64,000 bases of DNA. Source: Diospyros lotus (lineage: Eukaryota > Streptophyta > Magnoliopsida > Ericales > Ebenaceae). Positions 36,643-47,699 of the stretch are shown here, in pieces (within the stretch, counting starts at the first letter, position 1; each line of letters opens with the position of its first letter). Position numbers and translations under genes: made by a program. The notes beneath the pieces are model-generated. The model had not been told where the DNA came from. It ran no database searches and saw only the letters and a program-made list of their open reading frames with translations. The stretch lies in assembly GCF_014633365.1 (NCBI RefSeq), contig NC_068351.1, forward strand, positions 11,042,907-11,106,906, read 5' to 3'.

Positions 36643-37469
36643 ATGCAGGCAACAAGGAATGCAGCGGCTTCCGCAAAAGAGACGGCGGCCAACTTAGCCG
36701 CCTCCGCCATGGCCGGCCTGGAAAAGACCAAGGCCACGTTGCAAGAGAAGGTTTAGTTAACTTGCCTTCTCTGTTTCTTAGTTATATATAAACGTTTGTT
36801 TCCATCTCTCTCACTTTCACATGCATCTTGTCATTTTGTATATATATGGAGGTGGAAAAATTATAATTTGGCCAATTTGATGGGTCAAATTATTAGGTTG
36901 AATGGACAAAAAATTTATTCGGTCAATTAATGCAAAGGGTAGAATGAGTATTTTTTTTTTCCTTTTTTTTGCCTATTTGACTCAATAACTTGGCTGATCA
37001 AATCGGCCAAATTACAACTATTCATCAAGAGGTATGAATTTTACACAAAGCATTTAGGTTGAGTCAATCATAGATTGGATATATTGTTATTGATATGGAT
37101 GGGTAGGTGGAGGATGCGGCGGCTCAGGATCCGGTGCAGAAGGAGATGGCGACAGAGAAGAAAGAGGAAAGGATCAAGCAGGCGGAGTATAACAAGCTTG
37201 CGGCGCGTGAGCAAAATGCTGCCGGACGACAAGCAGCTAAAGCCGGTGGGATGGAGAATTACTCGACTGGCGGAGCTGGTGCCGCCACTAATGCTGGCAA
37301 TAACCCTGATTGGCTCACCGGGAATAACCCCATTGCCGGGAGTAGTACTGATGCTGCTATGGACCAATTTGAACATAATCCTGGACAGGCACGTTTGAAC
37401 CCTACTAATCGGGGCGGTGGACCTGGTGGTGGCCCCATGCCCACCTCCGGCCACGGTACTGGTCCGTAA
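36643..37469 (+). CDS. LEA4-5: LEA_1 family (group 4) late embryogenesis abundant protein, two exons
   Basis: Exons 36643-36750 and 37107-37469 join in phase 0 across a 356-base intron (donor AAG/GTTTAG, acceptor GGGTAG/GTGGAG) to give 156 residues. The N-terminal LEA_1 region (about 1-75) starts MQATRNAASAKETAANLAAS and holds the family hallmarks KTKATLQEK and DPVQKEM. It is Ala/Lys/Glu-rich and predicted helical on drying. The rest is Gly/Asn/Pro-rich and disordered. Proteins of this family protect enzymes and membranes from water loss in seeds and stressed tissue. The length and the intron at this position fit Arabidopsis LEA4-5 (At5g06760). The symbol follows that likeness and the shared neighbour, and another LEA_1 member is possible. 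A frameshifted paralogue lies about 2.4 kb downstream. Confidence 0.88.
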
Positions 37470-39690
37470 AACTATTAGATTTTGTATTCACAGCTAGCCA
37501 TTTAATTTGTGGGAGGTGGGCTTCATTCTGTGCTTGGAATTTGGTGGTGATTTCTTGAGCAAATGTAGTATGATGCATGGCCACCTGAATAAATACATCT
37601 CTAACCATCATCTTCAAATTATAATAGACCAAAGGGTAATCTTTTCATTATGTCAAGACTTACCTTTATTTAACATATATTAAAAAATCAAAAATTAAAT
37701 GACACCTATCAAACATGACCACTACTTAAAAGTGATGAAATTCTATAATTTTTCTTTATTTATACATATACTTAGTAAACTCGGTCGCATGAAAGTAAAA
37801 ATGAGAAACAGATATCATATAAAACGAAAATAGAAAAATGATATTTTAAAAAAAGTAAAAAACAAAAATGCAGGAAAATGTGTAAATAAAAAAAATATAC
37901 TGATATTTTTATAAATATAATTTTTAATATAAAAATTAATTATTCTATCTAACAATCAAGATTATTAAAATTGAGATTTTAAATGGGATTGAATGAAGGT
38001 CCATAAAATCATATTGTAAAATCGCAAGATTTTAGAGACTTAAAATACTTTTAATTTGTATAAATATATGTTTATAATGACATAATTTTATAAAAAAATA
38101 AATTAATATTATTTAATAACATAATTGTTACAACCTTATTCCTTATTATAAATCAAATACATATACCTATTTCAAAATAATTTCATCTATCAATTTCAAA
38201 AATACTAAATGATATGAAATTTCTAAATATTGAATCCATCATTTATCATCATTCATCCATCTATAATCAAAATTTTAAATATTAATTTATATAATATAAA
38301 TTAAGAGTACTGATGTGCTTTTCGTTAATTATTGCATAAGTAAAAATGCATGTAGATAAAGTAATTTTATTTTCTTTTCATTTAGGTTAGCATTGTAAGT
38401 TAATTGACATGGTGCAAGTTAATTAAAAACATCTCAATCTATATAACATTATAAGTAAACCAAAAATAGGATTAAGTAAAACTTCCAAAAATAAGATTAA
38501 GTAAAACCTTGTTCCGCTTGTAAACTTTTTATTTAATTATAAGTAAGAAATCTCAATTTTCACAAGTTTTTTCCTAATTAAGCCGTCACCAAGCTTTTTA
38601 TATGCACATTGAATCGCTTGGAGATCTAAAACCAATAAAATTATACCATAAAATCATGCGCGGATCAAGATTTAAATAATAACTAGTGGTGAACCTGTGT
38701 GATACAAAAGAGTTTAATTTAAAAATAAAATTATTATTTTAAATAATTTTAACATAATTAATAATGTAAATATAAATTTTATAATGTATTTAAACAAATA
38801 TAAACATAAATTCTATTATTCATAAATTCTATAACTTATAAAAGGTCATCTACTTTATCATTCTCATTCTTTATGGTCTTATTGGCATCTTTATTGAAGA
38901 GTATGGTCTCCAACCTTTGTTCAATTTAAACTTAAAAAATTTGAATTAGACACATTTTTTTTTTTTTTATCTCCAACCTCTTTGTGGACAAAATATTTTT
39001 CCAAATGCATTTTTAATATTTTTTTAATATTACAAAATAATCTTGAAATGTTTTCAAAATTGTAGAAACATTTTTCTTAATGTTTTTTATACTTCGATGT
39101 ATAAAACGTTTTAAAAATATCGAAATATCACTCCAGAACATTTTCGTACAACATAGTTGGTACATACTATGCTTTTAGTTAATGATATTGAAAAAGTATA
39201 AGGATAAAAATAAAAAAAATTAAAAAGAAAACAATGATATTGTTTTAGTGACATTAAATATTAATTAATATAAATTAAAAATATTGTGTTTTGCTCCCAC
39301 GTCTACTATCCCCATATATATTGCTAAAATTTTGTAACAACTTCATTAAAATATCCATTAAAATTTGTGTATCTAAATATTGCTGTAGTTAAAAATTCCA
39401 TTTACACCTCTGCGACAATTAGCAAGCATAACTGGTTATGATTTTAATTTTGAAGTACGAAATTCTGGTCATTGCAACAACTCAAAAGCCTGAACCAGTA
39501 TAATTTTTTTATTTATAAAAATTAAATAAATTATTATAATAATTAAGGTGATTTATATGATAATATATTTAATCCTTGTAAAATATAATATTTAATTCAA
39601 TCCTAGACCCAAACACTTTAACAGGAGGTTTAGAATAGCAAAATAAATATATACAATTACAAATATACAGCAACACTGGGAAAACAGGTT
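37470..39690. other. AT-rich intergenic DNA between the LEA copies
   Basis: Very AT-rich. No coding frame, tRNA or clear transposon was recognised. Confidence 0.5.
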
Positions 39691-39693
39691 TCG

Positions 39694-39800
39694 TACACGT
39701 GTAAGCCAACAAGAACTACCATTCCCCACCCCACTGGGACGTGGCGCCACCCCAACAAATACTGTCCTCCTCCCTCTCCATCCAGGAAATTATCATTATA
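39694..39800 (+). promoter_or_regulatory. ABRE motifs upstream of the LEA pseudogene
   Basis: TACACGTGTA (39694-39703) contains a perfect CACGTG core, and GACGTGGC lies at 39738-39745. A weak TATA-like ATTATATG lies near 39790-39800. The pseudogene therefore still carries a stress-type promoter. Confidence 0.55.
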
Positions 39801-39898
39801 TGTGTTTGTGTGAGTGTGTGTTTTTCCTTCCTTTCTTCCTTCCTGGAGCATATCGCTGAATTTTTGAAGCACTATTAAGTAATAATATCAGAGTGAGA

Positions 39899-40399
39899 AT
39901 GCAGTCGATGAAGGAGACGCCGTCCAACATGGCGGCGTCGGTCAAGTCCGGCATGGGGAAAACCAAAGCCACCGTCCAACTACAGGTATATAATATATAC
40001 GTATATATATATGAAAGCTCAGACTCAAATTCGATGCTTCAAACTCACTAGCACTATCAAATCACTGTACAATAATTTCAGCGTTATGCTAATTAGGCTC
40101 TCGTTTTATGGCACAGGTGGAGAATATGACAGACCACGACCCAGCGGAGAAGGAAATGGGGAGAGAGAGCGAGAGAGAGAGAAGGTGGTGGCGGAAGAGG
40201 AGGCTCAGATCACTCGGCGGCGGTGTATCGGACTGGACAGCCTGCCGGACGTGTGACTGAGAGCGTGGTTGGGTCGCAGCAACCAGTTGGGGAGTACACC
40301 AGCAGTGGTAGGACCCCAATCCACAACACCAGTGATGGCGTGGCTCGAGGACGAGGGGGGCCTGGTCAAGGCCCCGGCAACGCTGATAATCAAAGTTGA
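39899..40399 (+). pseudogene. LEA_1 paralogue disrupted by frameshifts
   Basis: Exon 1 (39899-39985) encodes MQSMKETPSNMAASVKSG and KTKATV, very close to Arabidopsis LEA4-5. A 131-base intron with the same phase-0 position leads to exon 2 at 40117, which begins VENMTDHDPAEKEM. Reading frame is lost inside a GAGAGAGA tract (about 40155-40183). Homology moves through a second frame (KVVAEEEAQITRR) to a third that carries a recognisable LEA tail (TGQPAGRVTESVVGS, TSSGRTPIHNT) and ends at 40399. Two shifts are needed, and the middle of the LEA_1 region is missing. The unshifted frame stops at about 40257. An assembly error at the GA repeat could mimic one shift but hardly both. Confidence 0.75.
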
Positions 40400-40452
40400 G
40401 AATGAACTGGGGTTTGAGTTTGGTGTATCAGTTTATGTAATTCCAGATAATC

Positions 40453-40811
40453 TGTTAGAATTTGAATGAGAGTAGATGTTGGATATAACAGTATTTTTAT
40501 TAATAATGGGAAGGTTGAGAAGAGGTTTACAAATGGAGGTTCCACAGTGGAGGAGAGAATCAGTGGTTAGATATGGCGGATGACTCTATTTTTAGTTTCT
40601 TCTTGACAAGTGAGGCCGTCCTCTATTTATATATTTTTTTCCCCACCGCCATAGACCTGTCATAGACCTCAATGGAATTTATTTTCCAGAACTCTCTGGC
40701 TAGTTATGTTCAGGTTGTCATTTTTTTATTTTTACAACTATTTAGGAGTTCCATTATTTTCTCAAAAAGTACGGAATTTTCTAGAAAATTTGCATCACTT
40801 TTATTTTATCA
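40453..40811 (-). repeat. left (3') LTR of the copia element
   Basis: Starts TGTTAGAATTTGAATGAGAG and ends TTTATTTTATCA, 359 bp. The minus-strand polypurine tract GGAGGAGGAG lies just inside, at 40812-40821. Confidence 0.8.
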
Positions 40812-40859
40812 CTCCTCCTCCATGCGCATTTGTGATACTCAGGCATGGTGTGAAGTAGC

Positions 40860-41095
40860 TCATGTTTGGCTTTTGGTAATGCTTTTGTAAATATGTCTAC
40901 AATTTGATCTTCAGTCTTGCAATAATGGAGTTGAATGTCCTTATTCACCTTGGCTTCTTTTAGGAAGTGATATTTGAAATGGCGATGTGCTTGGTTTTGC
41001 TATATGATACATGGGATTTTTAGCCATTGCTATTGTTGATTTGTCATTGCAATAGATTTCTGTGGGGTCGTCTTGTTGTTCTTGTTGGGCTGGGT
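40860..41095 (-). pseudogene. copia RNase H C-terminal relic
   Basis: The minus strand reads EIYCNDKSTIAMAKNPMYH, then, after frameshifts, remains of the KHIAI and EDQIVDIFTKALPKA blocks typical of the end of copia pol. Confidence 0.75.
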
Positions 41096-41104
41096 TTCTA
41101 CTTT

Positions 41105-41784
41105 TGTGGAGATGGCCCATTAAATTTTAATTAATCATTAATTAAGTAAAGTAAAATCTATATGAGTTAGGCTTTTATGAAAGAATTAAGAGTATTTTTG
41201 TCCTAAAAATATCAAGTATTAAAGGGTTTTAACCCTTTCTAAAGTGGCTGCCGTACATTAAGAAAAAGGTGAAGAAGAAAAGTATAAAATTTGAAAAAAG
41301 AGTTGCAGTCTGGTTTTGCTCAAGAGTTTGTTTAGGATTTGATCTGTGATCCGATTTGATTAAAGTTTGGTTAACATGTTGAAGTTTGGTTAACATGTTC
41401 GACGCAAGGCTCTACAATCTGAACAGTGGAAATTAATTTTGGAAGTCTCTGTTAATAGGGTTTTACAGTAGTTGTCGAGTTTTTTATTCAATAACATCTT
41501 TCCTATTCTTATTGCAGTTGTTTGGTTTCAAGAGATGTTATTCTTAAAGAGTTATTCTTATGTGTCTCTAGTTATTGATAATTAAAATAGATTTTTGTGT
41601 ATCTGGTCTTGTAATTTTTACTCCTCAAGAGATTTTTCATGTAAAATGTTAATGTTCTTGTGATTGATTGATTGTTGTATTTATTTTATATTACTTTATA
41701 TCTACTTAACTTTTACTAAGTTTATACACAAAGTGAGAAAACAAAATATTTAAACATTCTTATATTAATGTTTATCTCCCAACA
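41105..41784 (-). mobile_element. probable solo LTR inside the copia RNase H
   Basis: A 680-base non-coding insert splits the RNase H relic. On the minus strand it starts TGTTGGGAGAT and ends ATCTCCACA, so its ends are TG...CA with a short inverted repeat. The flanks (AGAAT and AAAGT on the minus strand) do not match well, so a target duplication is unproven. Confidence 0.5.
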
Positions 41785-41798
41785 ATTCTCCCATATCG

Positions 41799-42002
41799 TC
41801 ACGCATCCTTGGTAACCATATAGCTTGACTTTCCATATATAGTTGCAGGATCTACATATTCTGCTTCGATAGTGACTGTGTAAGTCTCTTGCTTTTTAGA
41901 TGTCCAAGGAAATATTCCCAATCCAAGTGAAAAAGTGTAGCCCAAAGTACTATTCTTGTCCTCCACTAAGCTTGCCCAATCACTATCGATGTGTGCAGAC
42001 AA
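41799..42002 (-). pseudogene. copia RNase H relic
   Basis: Reads HIDSDWASLVEDKNSTLGY, then FPWTSKKQETYTVTIEAEYV, matching the conserved copia RNase H blocks DADWAG, STSGY, SWSSKKQ and STEAEYVA. It is interrupted downstream by the 680-base insert. Confidence 0.85.
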
Positions 42003-42144
42003 TATTGAGTCAGTCGTGGATCTATACCATATCCCAAAATCCTTTGTGCTTTGTAAATATCTTAAGATTCTTTTGGTAGCTCCATAGTGTAGTTGACTTG
42101 GATCATGAATCTTGATAAGAGACTTTTTTTATACATTATATCGG

Positions 42145-42930
42145 TCATGTGGCTATAAGAAGTAAGCTTCCGATCAAGCTTCTACAGAGTGATGCATCTG
42201 CTTTTGCAGATCCATCGTCTTTCTTTAATTTTTTATGCACAACTAGTGGAGTAGCAACTGCGTGCCTTACGTCCCCGTGCATCTTAAATTTCTTTAATAG
42301 ATTATCTGTATATTTCTTTTGAGAGATGAAAATATCTTCTTTCTCATGATTTACTTCAATGTTGAGGAAGTAGTGCATGAGAACAAGATTGCTCATCTCG
42401 AACGTTTTCATCATGTTTTTCTTGAATTCTTTTATTATCCTCTTATTAATATTTATATAAATTAAATTATCGATGCATAAAGAAATTATAATAATGTCCA
42501 TACCTTGATTTTTAATATATAGTGTCGACTCACTTTAATTTCTCCTGAATCCTCAAAATAATCGTCAATTTTATTATACCAAGTGCAAGGAGCTTGCTTT
42601 AACCCATAAAAGGCTTTCTTTGATCGAAGAATTTTGTCTTCTTTTGTTTTAACCGCAAATTCTTATGATTGCTCCAGATATATTTCTTCTTTTAAGTCCT
42701 CCATTTAAAAAAGCCAACTTAACGTCTAGTTGATAGATGCTCTTATCTTTTTTGAGCAGTAAGAACGCTAAGGCTCTTATTGTGTCTAGGCGAGCAACTG
42801 GGTCAAATGTTTCAATGTGTAGTCAATCCTTGGTTGCTGCAAATAATCCTTTGCCACCAACCTTACTTTGTGCTTTTGTATTAAACCATCGGGGTTAAGT
42901 CTTGTTTTATAGACCCATTTTACCCCTATC
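42145..42930 (-). pseudogene. copia reverse transcriptase relic
   Basis: Fragments in several frames, from the RT opening IGVKWVYKTRLNPDG and HKVRLVAKDY (about 42840-42930) to SLCIDNLIYI, standing where the YVDD catalytic box should be, and LNIEVNHEKEDIFISQKKY (42145-42501). The catalytic YVDD is changed to CIDN, so the enzyme is inactive even before counting frameshifts. Confidence 0.85.
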
Positions 42931-42949
42931 TTTGGTGGGTTAACTGGCG

Positions 42950-43900
42950 GAGAACAAATGTTGCTCTTGCGCAACTTCTTCAATGTAATTGGCTCGATGA
43001 TTTTTGCTACGGCAATCTTTCTTGGTATGCCTGAATCTTTTGCAATATTGGCATTGTGGCTTTCCACAATGCCAACAATCCTTCTCCAAGTGACTGTCTT
43101 TTTACAAATGCCACATAAAGGAAATTTGTTCTTCTTCTCGATCTTTTTGATTTTCTTTGTTTCTGGAATTTTCTCCTCCAGAATTGTTTTTCTTTCTTTC
43201 ACCATTTTTGGAGTTTTGAGACCTCATATTGAGTTTAGAATGAAAGGCATTTTCCACAGTATCATCTTCTTGCTTCAACCTTAATTTGCTCATAAGCTTC
43301 TAAAGAACCCTTAAATTCAGCCATTGACATTGTTGGTAGATTTTTTGTTTGTTCAATCATCTTCTCATGGCCCAATTTCGACCCATCTCTCATGGCCCAA
43401 TCTCAGCTCATCCCTCGTCGTTGCAGCTTCACCTCCGACCATCCTTTTGTCAAGAAGTAACAACAATCTCTTTTACCTTTGAATAGTAATTCTGAACAAT
43501 CTCAGACTCTTTTATTTTGAATAATTCAAACTCTCTTATCAGAATGTGGAGTTTCACGAGGTGTGCCTTTTCACTCCCTTAGAACTCCAGTAGTGTACTC
43601 CATGCTTCCTTAGCAGGAACAGCGCCCATTATTCTAGGAGAGATGGTATCCAACATGGCTTGTTACAAAATATATAGTGCTCGAGAATCCTTCTTTATTT
43701 TTTCCTTCAACTCTTAACCTTTGTGTTGAAGTAAGAGTTGATGTATCTTTTGGAACAGAATAACCATCTTTCAAAATGTCCCATAAGTTTTGGGAACAGA
43801 AAAAAATTTAGACCTTGATGCTCCAAAAATCATAGTTTTTTCTTCAGAAATTGGAATAGTGATAGAGGCTAATTGAATAGAATCGGCCTTGACGAAGAAG
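42950..43900 (-). pseudogene. copia gag relic
   Basis: Contains EFKGSLEAYEQ, EDDTVENAFHSKLNMR and a degenerate zinc knuckle (FPLCGICKKT...). Several frameshifts are present. These are hallmarks of plant copia gag (UBN2-type). Confidence 0.75.
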
Positions 43901-43976
43901 ATTTTTGGAATGAAGTGAGAAAGTATAATGGCACCATGAATATGATGGATCTACGTCCAATTTATAATCCAACGCA

Positions 43977-43989
43977 GCTCTAATACTAT
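43977..43989 (-). other. degenerate tRNA-Met primer-binding site
   Basis: The minus strand reads ATAGTATTAGAGC next to the right LTR, a decayed form of TGGTATCAGAGC. Confidence 0.65.
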
Positions 43990-44245
43990 TGTTAGAATTT
44001 GAATAAGAATAAATGTTGAATAGAATAGTATTTTATTAGTAATATAAAGGTTGAAAAAGAGGCTTATAAAAGGAGATTACAAAGTGGAGGAGAGAATCAT
44101 TGGGTTGATATGGTGAATGGCTCTATTTGCTAGCTAGTTAGCTTCAAGTTGTCATTTCTAGATTTTTACAGCTCTCTAGGAGCTTCATTCTTTTCTTGAA
44201 AAGAATAGAGTTTTCTAGAAAATGTGCATAACTTTTATTTTATCA
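43990..44245 (-). repeat. right (5') LTR of the copia element
   Basis: Starts TGTTAGAATTTGAATAAGAA and ends CTTTTATTTTATCA, 256 bp. It aligns with the left LTR but lacks about 100 bases, and both carry AGAATGAGTT/AAAAGTACGG-like and TTTTCTAGAAAAT blocks. Confidence 0.8.
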
Positions 44246-44249
44246 GTAA

Positions 44250-46640
44250 GGGAACCATCTTTTGGGTTTTGGGTCATTTTTATTATTCAAAAAGGTACTT
44301 ACAGGTCTTTATAATTTTTTAAATTTTTTGGCAAAACATAATCAAAATATAAAATTACTGATAATCATATATTTAGATTAATTTACGATTCCAGTGAAAA
44401 CAATTGGCCGTCCTAATAAAATAAAATTATTTATTAGTTATAAAATTATAAAATTTTAATTAATTATCGAGTAATAACTTTACAATATAAAATTATAAAT
44501 GTATTTATTGTTATAAATATTAATTATTATTGATAAAATATAATAATTTTAAAAATTGAAAAGTGTTTATATATTGGCATATTTATTAGAGACAATTGAA
44601 TAAAAATAATCATTAGAGATGATTGAATAACTTTTAATTTTTTTATATTCTTTGACGATCAATTATTATACATAACTTTATGTTTATTTGTGGCATGCAT
44701 GCACATTAAATATAATTATTTTATGGTCTTTAAATCATTTAATTAAATTATTAAATTATAATTTAAATGATTTTAAACACGTAGTAATGATAGAGTTCAG
44801 TTGATCTGTCATCACCCCTTTGGCCTTTGCATGCAACTTAAATACTAATAAAAAAGCCAAATGATGAAGATACTAACTGTAGTCTGTAGTTTAATTAATC
44901 AAATCTCAAGGACTGTATTCCGTAATCTACCCTCACATAAAACATGTATTCAGTATTTGGTTATACAAAATATATAATACAAATATTATTATAATTAAAT
45001 AAAAGTGATAATGATGGGATCCGCAAAAGGGCCAAATTCCAAACAGGGTGAGATGATGTCCCACGTAACAGATACAATACCTAGGATTTGAAGGGAATTC
45101 AGAAACATGGGAGAAGCGCTGGAGCTTGGACCAATGCAAATAGAGGGGTGGAACCAATGCCAATGGCGATGGCGGAGATGGTGATTGGGCAACCGATGAC
45201 GGTGGGTGGATGGTGGCAGTAGGTGGTGGCGGAGATGGTGCTGTGGTTATTAGAGAGAGGGAGGGGGGATGGAGACACAACGTAAATTGAAGTTGTATTG
45301 TTGAGGGGTAAAATCGTCTAATCAGTGCAATCAGGTAATCCCAGCGAGTTTTGCTTATTTAATGAAAAATAATGCCTACTTATTTAGAGTAAAACTGAAT
45401 CTCTAATCTAGTTAAGATATTTTTATTAAAAACTGGGTTAATTATATACTAAAGTTGTTAAGACTAGTCTATACAAAGCATAAGGTTATCTCATATTGCT
45501 TATCATACCAAATTTGGTATTCTTAACAAATATGGTAATATAATATCTGAGAAAGAAATTAAAATGTGTCATTATTTTAAATTTTAATAAATTAAATAAT
45601 TTAGAATATGATATTTTATTTTTAATAATAATAATTAGTATTTTTCATTTGAAAATAATATATGTTTGTTATTATTTAATATATGATAATAAATAGTATT
45701 ACTTTACTAAAATTTAGAAGGAATTTATTAAATCTTTTAGACTGGAACTGACGGCATATGAATTCATGAGGGAGTTATTGATTGATTGGCTGACGTAATG
45801 GATGGTCATTGGTATGATCCTAATCACACCTATTGATGATTGATGTTTCATAAGAATAAAGAGTTTAATAATATGTTCTATTTTAAATAAAAATACATTT
45901 ATTAATTTTAATAAAATATTGGAAAACATGACATATTTGAGGAGTAATAAACACATATTTTAAGAAAACAGAGGATATATTTTAAGAAAATGTGACTTTT
46001 TTTTTTGTGGGGGTGGGGGGGATCAATTAGATGCGACTTTTAATATTGAACAAATGATATGGGGTATATGAATTTCCTCAAAATCAAAATGCATCTTGCC
46101 ACTACCATAAAAGTAAAAAAGAAAAATGCGCTAAGAATTAAACCCCTAATTTAGGATAAATTTATCTTCTTAAATATGTTAATCTAGACTAGACTGATAA
46201 AAAAGTTGCCTAAAATTTACATATTGGTAATATCCGTAAATTTAGATTATTATTATTATTATTATTTACAAGTAAACTCAAAAAACATATATGCATGCCT
46301 CTAAATGGCAAGGCAAAAAGAATTATGTAATGATTTGGTCCTTTTGGAGTCGGATGTTTTGGGGAACCATAAAAAAGCAGAAACCTTTGTAGGCCGAGGA
46401 CTCGACTACATGCCGATTATGTTGTACAGAAATGTATGCGGGAAACGTTTTTGATAAGAAACGAAAATGTGAAAACAGACGTTTTTCTAAAAAAATATAC
46501 ATAAATAGGGTGCGAAACAGAAATTAAAAACATTTCCAAAACATTTCGAAAATAGGGAAACATCACATATGAGGTGTTTCCGTGCAACATAACATACCAG
46601 GGACCGGGGAGGCTTAAAGCTGTTTTAAAAACATTCCCCA
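44250..46640. other. AT-rich intergenic DNA, nothing recognised
   Basis: A more GC-rich stretch at 45015-45285 is open on the minus strand for 115 codons (Pro/Ser/Thr-rich start) but matches no family I know. A G run lies near 46010-46021 and an (ATT)n run at 46243-46265. Confidence 0.4.
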
Positions 46641-46849
46641 GCTAACTTACCTCATTTCATTAGTTTTTGACACACAAAAAAAAAAAAAAATGGCAATATC
46701 CCAGCAAGCAAAATGACACTAGAAAATACTCCATAGTATAATCTGTCCAAAACACTGATATTGGAAACAGCAAATATAAATTGTCAAGTCCCCTTAAATA
46801 GCACAATTTCAAACAGCAGCAAGAGCTCAAAACTGAGCTCCCAGAGGAA

Positions 46850-46873
46850 GGGGGGGGGGGGGGGGGGGGGGGG
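46850..46873. repeat. 24-base G homopolymer
   Basis: An uninterrupted run of G in the predicted 3' UTR of the KH/CCCH gene (C-rich on the transcript). An (AGA)n run follows at about 46922-46946. Confidence 0.9.
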
Positions 46874-46960
46874 CGCAATCGCACAATGGCTGTGCTGCTG
46901 CCTGGCTAGGCCACCATATATAGAAGAAGAAGAAGAAGAAGAAGAAGGCGGTCATGCATG

Positions 46961-47699
46961 TCATAGTCCAGATTTCCTCAGCTCAGCAGCTCCATGCGCA
47001 AAGTGGCATCTGTCCCCAAACGTGCACGAACCTTTTGCAAAATTCTCACAAAGCTTGGTCTTGAAGTTGCCTCGAGCAGGTGCTGAGTGTCCAACAGATG
47101 CTGCTGCTGTTCCAGGTCCAGCAACTGAACCAAGGCTCACAATCAGCTCTCTCACCAAGGCACTAGCTTCCTTGATCTGATCAAATGTCCCCTCCAGCTC
47201 AATGTTCCTCAAGTTAGTATCCATCTCATGCTCTCGAATGGATAACTTAACCCCTGTTTGGCGACAAATCTGCTTCGAGTTCACACCACCCTTCCCAATG
47301 ATAGCTCCAGCAAGAGAAGCATCCACGCTGATTTTGGCAGTGGCCGAGGCACCAAAGCCAGCAACAGGAGCTGGCTCCATCCGGCTAGGATACCAGCTTG
47401 GAACACCTCCCATAACTCGAGGATCTTCATGAGATGGGGCAACAGGCTTGCCAAGTTCCCACTCACCATGCGCAAAATGGCATTTGTCACCAAATTTGCA
47501 GCCCTCAGCAGTGTTATATTTGTTGCACATTTTGGTTTTAACTGCTGGTGCAGAAGAACCATTAGGAACAGAAGCCGCCGGAGTCACATTCCTTGATACA
47601 GGAGCTGGCCCCAAGTTCATCATCTGTGCAACCACATTATATCCGCCAGGAACATAATGAAGGAAGTGGCAATTCTCTCCAAAAGGGCAGCCAGCAGTA
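46961..47699 (-). CDS. KH/CCCH gene, coding exon 3
   Basis: Carries the end of finger 1 (TAGCPFGENCHFLH), finger 2, the KH domain and finger 3. The acceptor TTGCAG/TACTGC lies at 47700/47699. The first base completes a serine codon begun in exon 2. The stop TGA is at 46961-46963. Confidence 0.95.

Larger units (their letters stand above)
40453..44245 (-). mobile_element. Ty1/copia retrotransposon, internally deleted
   Basis: Two LTRs in the same orientation enclose copia fragments on the minus strand, in the order gag (about 42950-43900), RT (about 42145-42930), RNase H (41799-42060) and the RNase H tail (40860-41095). Protease and integrase are missing. Near 42945 a gag end resembling NYIEEVAQEQHLFSAS runs straight into the RT opening IGVKWVYKTRLNPDG. 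Stops and frameshifts are frequent, so the copy is dead. Target duplications are not evident (TAATC left, GTAAG right). It begins 53 bases after the LEA pseudogene. Confidence 0.85.

Noticed and set aside
40448..44250. Target-site duplication for the copia element
   Set aside because: The flanks TAATC and GTAAG do not match. Either one end has decayed or the boundary is off.
44933..45280. 115-codon minus-strand frame
   Set aside because: Pro/Ser/Thr-rich start and no recognisable domain. Insufficient to call a gene.
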